Assembly (NCBI GenBank): GCA_928212115.1
Contig: CAKMRJ010000001.1
Coordinates: 361,972,667-362,036,666, forward strand
Source of the DNA: Lactuca virosa
Lineage: Eukaryota > Streptophyta > Magnoliopsida > Asterales > Asteraceae
DNA length: 64,000 nucleotides
Direction: 5' to 3'
Each line of letters opens with the position of its first letter. Position 1 is the first letter of the stretch. A program made the position numbers and the translations under genes. The notes below the pieces were generated by a model, which searched no databases, had not been told where the DNA came from, and saw nothing but the letters and a program-made list of their open reading frames with translations. This document shows positions 11,491-20,914 of the stretch, piece by piece.

Positions 11491-12527
11491 TTCTGAGTAC
11501 CAGAGTCAGTGATTTGAGGAGACTGCGGTACCTCCTTTGGTTGAATATTCTGAGATTGCGGTGGTGGATGAGAACTTTTGGGAAATCGAGAGTGGTTAAT
11601 CTGAGAACCGAAGTTACGGTTGAATGGAGGTTTGTTGAACTGCTGATTCTTGCGGAAGGAAGGAGGTGGTAGACGGTTGAACAGTTGGCTAACCAGAGCA
11701 ATAGACTTCTAAAAATCTTCTTCATCATCATATTCAGAATCCGCTTCGTATGACTGCGGTAGAGTGTCATACGAGGAAGGGTAAGGTGACTGCGGTGGAG
11801 CTTGTGCTATGAGAGCAAGTGGTCCTCCAAAGTCAGCACAATCTTTGAGTACGGTGGATTCTTGAGCTTGCAGCTCTCCATAGAGCTTGTAAAGTGACAG
11901 GGAGTGAATATTTCTATCACCTTGGACTATCATCTTGGCCGTAGTCCAATGTCTGCCCAAACCATTAAGAAACTGAAGATTGATTTCATGGTTACTGCGG
12001 ATGGTGCCCGCATTAGATAACTTGGTGACTATCAGGTTGAACCTTTTGAAGGAGTCTTCCAAACTTTCTCCAATATGAGCTTTGAAGTTGTTGAACACGT
12101 TGAGTGCGGTAGTAAGCTTCTTATCTTGTGCTTGTTCTGAGCCTTCGTACAGGTTTTTGAGAACATCCCAGATCTCTTTCGCTGATTTGCAATTTATGAT
12201 AATATCGAAGTTGTCAGGAGCAACTCCGCAGGAGATTTCATAAAAAGCAACAACATCATTTTCCATTTTATCGAGATCATCCTTGGTGGGACGGCTCATG
12301 GCTGGTTGACCTCCTCCTTGCCTGGTTGCAGCGCCGTCAGTTTGGACTGGTGTAAGGACTGGAACATGTGGTCCTTCTTCTACGGATCGCCATACATCTC
12401 TACCCAGTCTTCTCAAGTACCTTTCCATTCTTTGTGACCAGTGATGATATTCATTTGCGACTAGTATTGGGGCTCGGTTAGAACCACCGACACTGTTGGA
12501 AACATTCAGAGATAATGATTGTGCCAT
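11490..12527 (-). pseudogene. gag: C1 gag, N-terminal capsid part
   Basis: Encodes the N-terminal part of the Copia Gag protein, which forms the cytoplasmic virus-like particle. The likely start is the ATG at 12527, 98 bases after the primer site; the open frame extends upstream of it but that part is leader. The protein begins MAQSLSLNVS and contains the SIRE-type Gag block with WSQRMERYLR near its N-terminus and the motif DSFKRFNLIVTKL further on. A TAG at 11709-11711 interrupts the frame after an acidic stretch (SEYDDEEDF). The same frame then continues with a Pro/Gln/Asn-rich linker to about 11490, where a one-base frameshift leads to the zinc-knuckle part. Proline-glutamine pairs here are written CCG-CA, part of the motif excess described in the findings. 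Confidence 0.88.
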
Positions 12528-12579
12528 TTGAAATTGTTTTTTTTTTGTTTTGAAGAAATGAGCTTTAGTGGTATAGAAG

Positions 12580-12615
12580 GCTTTTTGAAAAATCAGAGTT
12601 CCATTTTCAAAAAGC
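12580..12615 (-). other. C1 leader hairpin between primer site and gag
   Basis: The arms at 12580-12593 and 12603-12615 are complementary over about 13 bases (GCTTTTTGAAAA core) around a 9-base loop. The hairpin begins about ten bases after the primer site, where retroelement packaging or dimer signals often lie. The function is inferred from position only. Confidence 0.55.
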
Positions 12616-12624
12616 AACCACTTT

Positions 12625-12637
12625 GGCTCTGATACCA
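12625..12637 (-). other. C1 primer-binding site (initiator tRNA-Met)
   Basis: The minus strand reads TGGTATCAGAGCC two bases after the 5' LTR. This complements the 3' end of initiator tRNA-Met, the usual primer in plant Copia elements. Confidence 0.93.
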
Positions 12638-12639
12638 AT

Positions 12640-13312
12640 TGTTGAGAGAAAAACTTAGAGACACTTGAACAAAAGTTAGAACAAGTATAATGCATAATAG
12701 TTAATCTGAAAGGATCTAAAAGCTCAACAATAATATAGTTAGATAGTTAGAGGGTTAGTTGCGGAAATGTAAAGGAATGGAAATGACAACAATTGTTATA
12801 TCAAGAAGACACTTAAGCTGATTCATAACAAGGAATGCATTCACTCCAAGTTAATAAGGAAGATCAAGCTTAGTGATTAAGTCTTAAAGACTTGCTACGA
12901 AGAGGGATTATGATCAGCATAGTTATGATAAGATTTAAGTAACAAGAGATGAGTGAAGAAAGATAGAGAGATAACTTCAGAATGTGTATTCAGATAGAAT
13001 TCATAAGTTATCGGTTCTTTTTTTTTTATTATCTCTATGTATACAAAGAGAGTAAGTCTCTATTTATAGAGACTTAGAAACTACACTAGATTACAACTCT
13101 ATAAGCAGCCGTGCAAGGCATACTGGATAATAGAGTGTATTACATAAAGGACAAATAAAGTAATCTAGCTAAGTTGACTGCGGTAGCTGACTCCGGTTGC
13201 TGATGAACAAGATTGACTTCGGGTGCTGAAGCGGTTGCAGTAGAAAGATGGTTGCGGTAGCTGAGATGGTTGCGGTAGCTGAGTTCAAGAGGGTCACTTT
13301 TATGATTCAACA
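12640..13312 (-). repeat. C1 5' LTR (right)
   Basis: A 673-bp LTR matching 251-920 along its whole length. The primer-binding site lies just to its left, which marks it as the 5' LTR. The flank on its right repeats TGCCT, the target duplication. The inner part contains repeated TGCGGTAGCTGA-type blocks near 13177-13285. Confidence 0.96.
13054..13075 (-). promoter_or_regulatory. C1 LTR promoter: TATA box inside a perfect inverted repeat
   Basis: On the minus strand the sequence reads TATAAATA, a plant TATA box. It lies exactly between two 9-base arms, AAGTCTCTA and TAGAGACTT, so the box can form a hairpin or cruciform. The same arrangement is present in the other LTR at 659-680. Transcription of C1 would start about 30 bp downstream, toward lower coordinates. 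Confidence 0.7.
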
Positions 13313-13746
13313 TGCCTGAGGACAGAGTTTTAGGATCATTCCTTCAGAAGAGTTCTGAGCTGTTCAGGTGGTGGGTCCTTAGTGGGATATGACCTTTCCT
13401 GTTCCTCCTGAGTTCGACCGGGATCGATTAGAGAATCAGAGTTGGTAGAGTGTTCTTAGAGTCTATTAGTCGATGAGCAATTAAAACAATGATGTTTTAC
13501 GAGGGTGGTCTAGCAGGGAGGCATGCCACTAGGGTTTTCAAGTTCTGGAAAGTCAGATCGAGTACCGCAGCGCCAGAAGGGTCTGTCTTTCTTAAGGGTC
13601 GAGAGTTCGTGTCGGGTTCAGGTTCTTTTGGAAGAGATTGTTGTGCGATATGAGTTCCTTTTGGTGGTGCTTCTCGGGTTTGGGTTCGATCTATGTGTTG
13701 ATAAGGAGCGATTTCGAGGGCGAAATCTAATTCAAGTGGGGAGAAT
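13313..13746 (+). other. 3' internal end of Gypsy element G1
   Basis: The DNA into which C1 inserted. Its right end reads GATTTCGAGGGCGAAATC followed by AAGTGGGGAGAA, the polypurine tract, and then the LTR start TGTAACATC. Chromovirus element G2 ends its internal region in almost the same way (25589-25628). No clean reading frame remains. The rest of G1 should lie left of C1 but is missing behind the N run. Confidence 0.7.
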
Positions 13747-14085
13747 TGTAACATCTTGTTTCAGATCGTCCGTGATTAGGGTTCGTGGGCTGCAAACCGG
13801 ACATGAGGAAGTCTCAGGGTTGCGAAGAGTTGCTAGAAGCGTAGGGCATCTCGTCACCTTTCCGTGGGTATGAGGTTCATGGGAATCAGGGTTATATCGA
13901 GGAAGCGATGAAAGTTTGAAGTTATGGCAGGATAAGTCCCTTATTTGAGAAAGGTGGCAGCTAAGTACGGTGGGCGCACATATATGTATGCTTAGCGTAC
14001 TTATGTGAGTGATTTTTAAGCGGAGCCGCCTAGTACGCTGGGCGCACTAGGCACAGAGTGGAAACCCTAACTTTGGATGTGTCCC

Positions 14086-14093
14086 TATATAAA
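14086..14093 (+). promoter_or_regulatory. G1 LTR TATA box
   Basis: TATATAAA inside CCCTATATAAAGAAT. Palindrome-like copies of GTACG(C/T)TGAGCGTAC lie upstream (about 13950-14035) and downstream (about 14672-14760), so the second set would be in the transcribed leader. Confidence 0.65.
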
Positions 14094-15250
14094 GAATAAT
14101 AAGGCCTCATTCCTGGCCACTATCCTCAGTCAATAAACCCTCTAAAACCCTAATCCTTTGTTCATGGAGCTTGTGAGTGCATTTGAAAGCCTTAAGTGAT
14201 TTTGGTGTGTTCTTGGAGTAAAGAAGGAGCTTTGGAGAAGAAGGAGTGAGAAGTCTAGGCCGTGGGTATGAGCAAATCTGAGTTGGAAGCTTCATATAGA
14301 GGTATAAAGCTTCAAGGTTTCTCACTCTTTTGTTTTGAGCATCATATTAGAGTATTTTAGAGTTTTTGCCCCAAAAGGTGGAGACTTTATGAGATATTGA
14401 GCTCCAGAGACTATGATCAACCTCTTTGAGTGTGATTAGTAGTGTAATGTCATAAAAGTCCAATATTGGTCGTTGGAATCAAGCCATGCATGAGTTCATG
14501 AGCTTTTTGAGAAAAGGGAGTGAGTGTTTTGGGTGTTTGTGACCATTTCATCCATGCAAAGGCTTAAGGTCACTAACTTTATGGAGTAAGTGCCATTAGG
14601 GAGTCCAGATCTGGGATTTGAGGTAATGTATTAACTGATTAAGACCAAGTGAGTAGAAAGAGTGAATCTGGGGAGTACGTTGAGCGTACTGCCCCAGTGT
14701 CCCCGATGGCCAATCTGGATTGTGAGTACGCTGAGCGTACCAAGGGAGGTACGCCCCGCGTAACCTCACTATGGACTTTTAGGCTAAGTCTATTTTTTTT
14801 GTTTGAGTGTTGGGCCTGGAGTTTGGGCTTGTTGCAATAGAGTTTCGGACCAGAGGAATTCATATATGTGCTTTGGGCCCTTGGGTTGGGCTTGCCATTA
14901 GATTTGAGAATTGGGCCTCGGGAGAGCCCATTTATTATTAGGCCTTGGTGGGCCCAATGGGTTTTAGATTATTGATGGGCCGGTTAGTGGACTACCTTTA
15001 GACCTAATGAGTGAGAGTTTGAACTACTTAGTTCCTAATTGGGATAATTGTGGGTTTGGCAAAGAGTTAGTGGCCGGAGCGTAGCAGTAGCGTTTATAGG
15101 GGTTGTTCATCATCCAAGGTGAGTATTCTCACTATGCTTTACCTAGTGTGGTATCTATGTGTGACCAGAGGGTCTTATGTGTTTATTTGAGTACCGTGAT
15201 ATTAGCGCATTATGTCTGTGTGATTTATGCTATGTGTTATTCTGAGTTTA

Positions 15251-15370
15251 CAGAGTTAGGACCGGAGGGTCCACATAGTTAGGACCGGAGGGTCCACAGA
15301 GTTAGGACCGAAGGGTCCATCAGAGTTGTGGGACTGGAGGGTCCCACTGAGACACATTGACCGGAGGGTC
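15251..15370 (+). repeat. Array of GGACC-GGAG-GGTCC hairpins in the G1 LTR
   Basis: Units of about 25 bp, each with GGACCGGAGGGTCC or a variant, giving 5-bp stems around a 4-base loop. At least four units are present; some changes keep the stem (for example GGGACTGGAGGGTCCC). A related array is in the LTR of the different family G2. Confidence 0.8.
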
Positions 15371-15669
15371 TTATAAAGTTATAGCCTCGAGTGGCTAATG
15401 AGTTGTATGTGGTATTTTGAGGAACTCACTAAGCTTCGTGCTTACCGTGTTATGTGTTATGTGTTTCAGGTTTTTCTCAGGATTGCGGGAAGGCATCGGC
15501 TTGATTGTACACACCAGAGAAAGAGTTATGTTTTGAGGATCCTGGATTATTAATCAAACAACTATGGAGATGCGTGTTGTAAATTAAATAAATGAGATTT
15601 TGTGAAATGTGTTATGAGAATTATATGATTTTATAATAAAAAATTTGTTTGGAAATTTACGGTGTTACA

Positions 15670-15814
15670 CCGTGTCTCCTCCTAATTTCGGCCCTATGGC
15701 TAATGTATGGAACCAAAGGATGTTTCATTATTACATGTCTAGTGTATAAATATATATACCAACTTTATATAATAGGCTATCATTTATACAAAGTGATTTA
15801 TATATTCAAACAAC

Positions 15815-15896
<82 letters not shown>

Positions 15897-16250
15897 TTTA
15901 TATAAAACTACCTTTTATATAAATAAACTCTAACTAGTTTATTAAGATATAAATATAACTTATAAATAATCATACTTTATGATATATTTCATAAGTTGTT
16001 ATTTCTCCAATAAATATTATTTCCACAAATAATAAATTCCCAATAAGTAAAGTATTATTTCCATGAAATAATAATTTTCCAAATAAATACAAGTGTTGAT
16101 ATATTTATTAATAATCAAATTATACTAATATATAATCAATTGACGGTAACTTGCTATATGGTGTGACTCTATAGGACCATATATTATTAGCAATATCATT
16201 CTATAATGACTCTTGTGCATACTAGATCTTTCAGAAAGATGCATAAAATG
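15670..16250. other. AT-rich repeat debris
   Basis: No gene is visible. It holds an (AT)n tract at about 15815-15892 and A+T-rich sequence up to a TGTGACTCTATAGGACCATA block near 16160, which looks like an old transposable-element end. I cannot assign a family. Confidence 0.5.
15815..15892. repeat. (AT)n microsatellite
   Basis: Nearly pure alternating AT with one or two interruptions. Confidence 0.95.
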
Positions 16251-16482
16251 AATGTTGTTAAAAATAGGTGAGAAACGTTTATGAGGATTGTAAATATTTA
16301 GGGCTTGGGAAGTAATTATGTTTCAGAAACAAATGCATGCATTAAGTTAATGTGTAATTGGCAAATTTAATTTGGATTTTTGAACTGTTTTGTGTGATAT
16401 TAATAGGCAATGTTCTATGTGATGTGTTAAAATAAGTTTGGCTTGAGGGCAATCAAAACACAAGTGTGGGGTATTTTGATAT

Positions 16483-16485
<3 letters not shown>

Positions 16486-16522
<37 letters not shown>

Positions 16523-16527
16523 TTATA

Positions 16528-16580
<53 letters not shown>
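16486..16580. repeat. (AT)n microsatellite
   Basis: About 95 bases of alternating AT with a few TAAT interruptions. Confidence 0.95.
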
Positions 16581-16581
<1 letters not shown>

Positions 16582-17659
16582 CATTAGATTTTAGTTGTAT
16601 TTTGGTCTAAACACATGGACTTTTGGTACTTATTTTGCATAAATTACATATTTCAGTAAGAAAAATATAATTTTGAAGAAAAAGTACCAAAATGGACAAA
16701 ACTGGAAGTCGGAGGGTAAGAAATTGGCCACGACGTTTGGAAAAAATCTCGATTAAAGAAGATTCCTTGCGGATTCCGATAAGGAAAATGTTTCCACGAC
16801 GTGGCAAGCAATTGGCCACGGTGTGGTGGCTAATTTATGATAAATACTTCTGGAGAAACCCTAGAAGACCTGTCTTCGACCAAGAGGACGAAAGAAGAAG
16901 AGCAACTAGCGATAAATCGACTCAAGCATTCGGTTTGCATGATGTTTAGTTTAATTTAGATTAGTTGTTTTTATATTGCAATCATGGGCTAATACCCTTA
17001 GCTTTCATTTAGTGTAAATGAACCTCAATTTACTATGAGTTAATATTAAGTCTATGGATTATTAATGTTGGATTTTTACTTATGTTTGCTCGATCAATCC
17101 TTACATGTTAATGTTTCTATCTCTATTACCTTGCCCTCAAATTTTGTGTAGTTAACTGGTTATTGATTGTGTGAATTGGTACCCCTAGTTGCTTAGCATT
17201 AAATTGCTAGAGCTAGATATTGACCAAGTCCTAGTATAGTTAATAAAGTTAGTTGTTTAATTGTGTTAGAGTGCATTATTTGACCATAATAATTGCTAGT
17301 TTATCTGAATTATCCATATGAAGAAAAGCCTAGATATAGTCATTAATAGTCCAAATATTCAATAAAATCAATTAATTGTCCTTAATCTACATGACCATTT
17401 GTGATTAAGTGTCATAAATTGAAGTAAGCTAATTATTCTGACCATGACAGTTAAGAATTATCAAATTGGTAACCAACAGAAGTAATCTATAGTCGAAATT
17501 ACACATAGGAAAAGAAAGGGGATTCGAAGCTAAACAAAAGTGTCTTAATTTTTCTGGTTAAAAATCATTTTTAGTTTCTTTCTAGTTAATAGCAAATTGA
17601 GTTTTTCTGAACTTGCAAAATCAGATAAAAGTCCCATTTCATTAGTTTTTAGTTTTATA

Positions 17660-17870
17660 ATTAGATTAATAGGACATGTGGAAGATATCGTGGATAACTT
17701 ATTGACCCATATTCAAATCCTGGCACTACTCAGCCCTTGTGGTTGTGGAGGTTCGCCTGCAGTGACTCCATGCATGAGGCAAAGCCTCATGTTTGCTGTG
17801 GGGGATTAGTCGATGCGTGAAAGCTGGCACGAAAACCCTCATTAGGGAAGTTATCTTTCCGAAAAAAAAT
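17660..17870 (+). mobile_element. SINE-like copy
   Basis: A tRNA-like head with the B-box-like ATTCAAATCCTGGCAC (17711-17726) is followed by a ~100-bp body, a 7-bp stem in ATGAGGCAAAGCCTCAT (17773-17789) and GGGGATTAGTCGATGCGTG (17801-17819). The last block resembles the conserved 3' part of Au-type plant SINEs. A run of A and T closes the copy. No A box is clear, and I could not define a target duplication. Confidence 0.5.
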
Positions 17871-18000
17871 TTTTTATTAAGTTTTAGCAATTTTAATTTC
17901 CAAATTTACTCCATTCCTTGTGTTCGATCACGTACATACCTTACCACACTACTACGCGACTAGGTACACTACTTAATTTGTATTTTAATTTAGTCAAATA

Positions 18001-18842
18001 GATAAGGGTTATAAATATAAAGCTTTCTAAAGTGTATACATATAAAACACATCAGATAGCTATCGACGAGTATTAATGTTTCATTTAGACTTTGTCATAT
18101 AATTTTCACCTTATTTTTCGTGATTCGGTTTGAGGGTGATTAGACTATAAATAACGTTGCGAATTTAAAACTTCTTCATAGGAACACCGTTTTCAACGCT
18201 CTTTTTATTGTTGACTTCATATTTAAGATTACTACAACATTCATTTAGATTGTTTTAGCTAACAATAAACCAATTTTGATTTCAATTTTTGTGTCTCACA
18301 CTATTGTACTATGTCGCACTCGAAAATTTGAAAAATCATAAATTACTTATAAGAAGTCATATTTTGAGGTTCTTTATATCAACGTGTTTCTATTTACAAG
18401 CATTGCGACTTTCTTTAATATCAATTGGGGTAATAAGAAATCTATCCCCAATTCACTTTTTATGACACATACATTGTATCGTGTCAACTGCGAAACCTAG
18501 ATAAATCATAACTTCCTCATATGAAGCCAGATTTAAGCGTTCTTTATATATAGGGGCTCATGGTCATGACTACTACAACTTTCTTTAAGAATATTTATCC
18601 AAGATAATATTTTATTTTTAGTCTTTATTTTATCGCTTCAACAATAAATTTTATATTAAGATTTTTTACAAATACTATATAATCCTAATATTTGTTCACT
18701 TAATGTGTACACGATAATTATTTATTATATCATAACACATATGAAGAACAATTATTTTAATTGACGATTTTTGTTGTCCGAAAAAATGTATACTTATTAA
18801 AATTATACATTAAACGTCTAGCTCAAAATTGCGAGCATTACA
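18001..18842 (-). other. Unassigned AT-rich DNA ending in an old LTR edge
   Basis: No gene is visible. The right edge GCGAGCATTACA (to 18842) is followed by ATTATCTCCCACTTAGG, which on the minus strand is a polypurine tract (AAGTGGGAGATAAT) next to an LTR start TGTAATGC. So this is probably the 3' LTR of an old minus-strand element. Its left limit is not visible. Confidence 0.45.
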
Positions 18843-19224
18843 ATTATCTCCCACTTAGGATGATTACACCCCAAAATCATACAAAAGGAAAAAAAACTCT
18901 GAATAATGATTTGTCAGGTCGCATCTCGATCACCTAGTAAGGATTTACCTCAATACTTGTTTTGCACACAATAATATCTAATGAAATAATGCTTTAGGTT
19001 CGTTTATGATATCCTAGCAGTGTAACATCCCGATTCGTAAGTATGAAATTTTAGGGTTTTTATGCATATTAAAGGACCTACTCGACGAGTTGGGTGGCCC
19101 CAACTCGTCCTGTAGAATCCAAGGTGACCACGTGGTTTACAAGACCTACTCGGCGAGTTAGAGGACCCCAACTCGACGAGTTGACGACAGAACATGAAAC
19201 CCTAATTATTAGGGGTTTGCACCC

Positions 19225-19232
19225 TATTTAAA
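19225..19232 (+). promoter_or_regulatory. G2 LTR TATA box
   Basis: TATTTAAA in CCCTATTTAAAGAACC; the other LTR has the same box at 25833-25840. CTCGACGAG palindromes flank it on both sides. Confidence 0.6.
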
Positions 19233-20258
19233 GAACCTCATGACTCATGGCCGACCTCCCTCATCGTCCCCTCTGTGCAGAAAAACCTTAAATCGTGCTT
19301 CATCTTCCATTTTGAGTGTGTGAGAGTTCAAAAAGTGCTTTTGGGTGCTTTACTTGAAGGAGTTTGAAGTTGGTGGTGCATGGTGGAAGAGAGAAGCTTT
19401 AAATCCCCGATTTTTAGTGTGTTTGCAGCCTTTTGGAGGTATAAACTGATACCTTGATCATCTTTTTGTTATATCTCTTCTATTGAAAGTTTATGGCCAT
19501 TATTAGCTTGTTTTGGGACCATTCTTGGATTTGAGCATGTTTTGAAGTTATAACTTCAGATGTGGACACCTTAGGGCCTCCATAGACTTAAAGTTGCCAA
19601 CTTTATAATGTCTTGGCGCCACTTCATACTCCAAGTCCCATAAAAGCATTATGTAAGAGTTTTAGCCCCTTGATGCCATGCATGGACATAAAGTTAGCAA
19701 CTTTACGTGGTATCTCAACCCTAGGGGACCAGATCTATAATTTGAGGCGTTGGACTCGTTGGAAAATGGTTGAATGTGTTAAGGTTAGGAAGAACTCGAC
19801 GAGTTGGCCTGTCAACTCGGTGAGTTGACTCGGGGTTTCCCTGCTATTTTCGACACTGTACAAACTCGACGAGTTGCTGAGATAACTCGTCGAGTTGATT
19901 CAGATTCTCCCAATTTTCTGAGAACTGAAGGAACTCGACGAGTCGCATAGATACACTCGAAGAGTTGGGTAAACATGGACTGTTGACCTTGACTGTTGAC
20001 TTTCTTTGACTTTTAGGGTTTTAGTCAAGTTGTGGATTTTGGAGGCCATAGAGGGGTAAACTGGTCTTTTACCGTTTTGGGGTTTAGTATAGAAACTTAA
20101 CGTAACATCTTCGTGGGTTGTTAATATCAATTTTAATTAGAGATATATGTGACATATGCTAGGAGGAGTCTAGACCGACAGTTCGGGTGCAGGATATACT
20201 TGCTTAGCTTCGAGAGGTGAGTCTTCTCACTATACTTACATGTGTGGTAATGCATGCG

Positions 20259-20560
20259 TGACCGGAGGGTCTTATTTGTGTTATTGACCGGAGGGTCTTA
20301 TTCATTTTATTAACCGGAGGGTCTTATTCTTGTTATTGACCGGAGGGTCTTATTCGTGTTATTGACCGGAGGGTCTTATTCGTGTTATTGACCGGAGTGT
20401 ATTATTTTCTTATATTGAGATATGTGTTATTATGCATTCTGTCTTTGTGAAGTATGTTGTTATATGATGATGTATATATGTTGAGCTATGACCGGAGGGT
20501 CTATACCGAGACGTGGGACCGGAGGGTCTTCATTGAGACACATGACCAGCGGGTCCTCAT
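20259..20560 (+). repeat. GACCGGAGGGTC array in the G2 5' LTR
   Basis: Six tandem units of about 25 bp (20259-20405) with ACCGGAGGGTCTTATT, then three looser units to 20560. Each unit can form a GACC/GGTC stem around GGAG. The array is absent from the 3' LTR. Confidence 0.85.
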
Positions 20561-20846
20561 TGAGATATAGCCATGAGAGGCTTATTATTTGTGTATGTGG
20601 TATTTTGGGGAACTCACTAAGCTTTGTGCTTACCATGTTGAGTTAAATGTGTTTCAAGTACTTCTGTAGATTCTGGGAAGGCGGAGACATGATTGTACAC
20701 ATCCGTCGGCTTAGGAAGATTGAGGATTTTGGGATACTATGTTATTGTTTTGAGAATAACTTACAATTTATGTGATGACTTCAAATTATGAGTATTATTC
20801 TGAGAATTTAAAACGAAAATTTGTCTTCAAATTCAATGTGTTACAA

Positions 20847-20860
20847 TTTGGTATCAAAGC
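20847..20860 (+). other. G2 primer-binding site
   Basis: TTTGGTATCAAAGC directly after the LTR, one mismatch from the usual initiator tRNA-Met complement TGGTATCAGAGC. Confidence 0.85.
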
Positions 20861-20914
20861 CTTGGTTTGAGGGATTCGGGCACACCCTCGGGTATGTCTG
20901 GACTCAAACCAAGG
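20860..20914 (+). other. G2 leader hairpin overlapping the primer site end
   Basis: CCTTGGTTTGAG (20860-20871) and CTCAAACCAAGG (20903-20914) form a perfect 12-bp stem around a 31-base loop. It starts at the end of the primer site, which suggests a structured leader (packaging, dimer or primer control). The role is inferred. Confidence 0.65.

Larger units (their letters stand above)
251..13312 (-). mobile_element. C1: complete SIRE-like Ty1/Copia retrotransposon with extra 3' ORF
   Basis: A full-length Copia element read on the minus strand. It has TG...CA LTRs at both ends, a perfect 5-bp target duplication TGCCT (246-250 and 13313-13317), a primer-binding site next to the right LTR and a polypurine tract next to the left LTR. 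The order from the 5' end is gag, protease, integrase, reverse transcriptase, RNase H, then a ~3.85-kb extra reading frame before the 3' LTR. Integrase before RT defines Copia; the long Gag tail and the extra 3' ORF point to the SIRE/Maximus lineage. At 13.06 kb it is long for Copia. Coding parts are well preserved but cut by several frameshifts, many of one base, and at least one stop. It is inserted in the 3' internal end of Gypsy element G1. Confidence 0.95.
13747..15669 (+). repeat. G1 Gypsy LTR (plus strand, 3' copy)
   Basis: A 1,923-bp LTR beginning TGTAACATC and ending GGTGTTACA, preceded by a polypurine tract. Only one LTR of this element is in the window in this orientation. It carries quasi-palindromes of the type GTACGCTGAGCGTAC both before and after a TATA box at 14086, and a hairpin-repeat array at 15251-15370. 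The right flank (15670 on) starts CCGTG; no left flank is available to test for a target duplication. A related LTR piece in reverse orientation lies at 56891-58065. Confidence 0.85.
16251..18000 (+). other. Decayed LTR-like region, possibly Athila/TAT-type Gypsy
   Basis: No open frame of value. Stretches such as TTGGCCACGACGT, AACCCTAGAAGACC, the long A+T-rich tail and TCCTTGTGTTCGATCACG near 17917 resemble the LTR and its end in Athila/TAT-type Gypsy elements. This assignment rests on recalled style only. A SINE-like insertion sits inside at about 17660-17870. Confidence 0.35.
19021..20845 (+). repeat. G2 5' LTR
   Basis: A 1,825-bp LTR from TGTAACATCCC to GTGTTACA. It holds many near-palindromes ACTCGACGAGTT and variants before the TATA box (19080-19187) and after it (19794-19964), and a GACCGGAGGGTC array at 20259-20560. 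Confidence 0.9.

Noticed and set aside
12625..12637. tRNA-Met-like sequences at five places
   Set aside because: Only 12-15 bases each and located next to LTRs; they are primer-binding sites and not tRNA genes.
13497..13873. Open frames on both strands across the G1 polypurine tract and LTR start
   Set aside because: They cross the internal/LTR border and have no recognisable motif.
15649..15933. Open frame with long Tyr-Ile repeats
   Set aside because: It is a translation of the (AT)n microsatellite and has no protein meaning.
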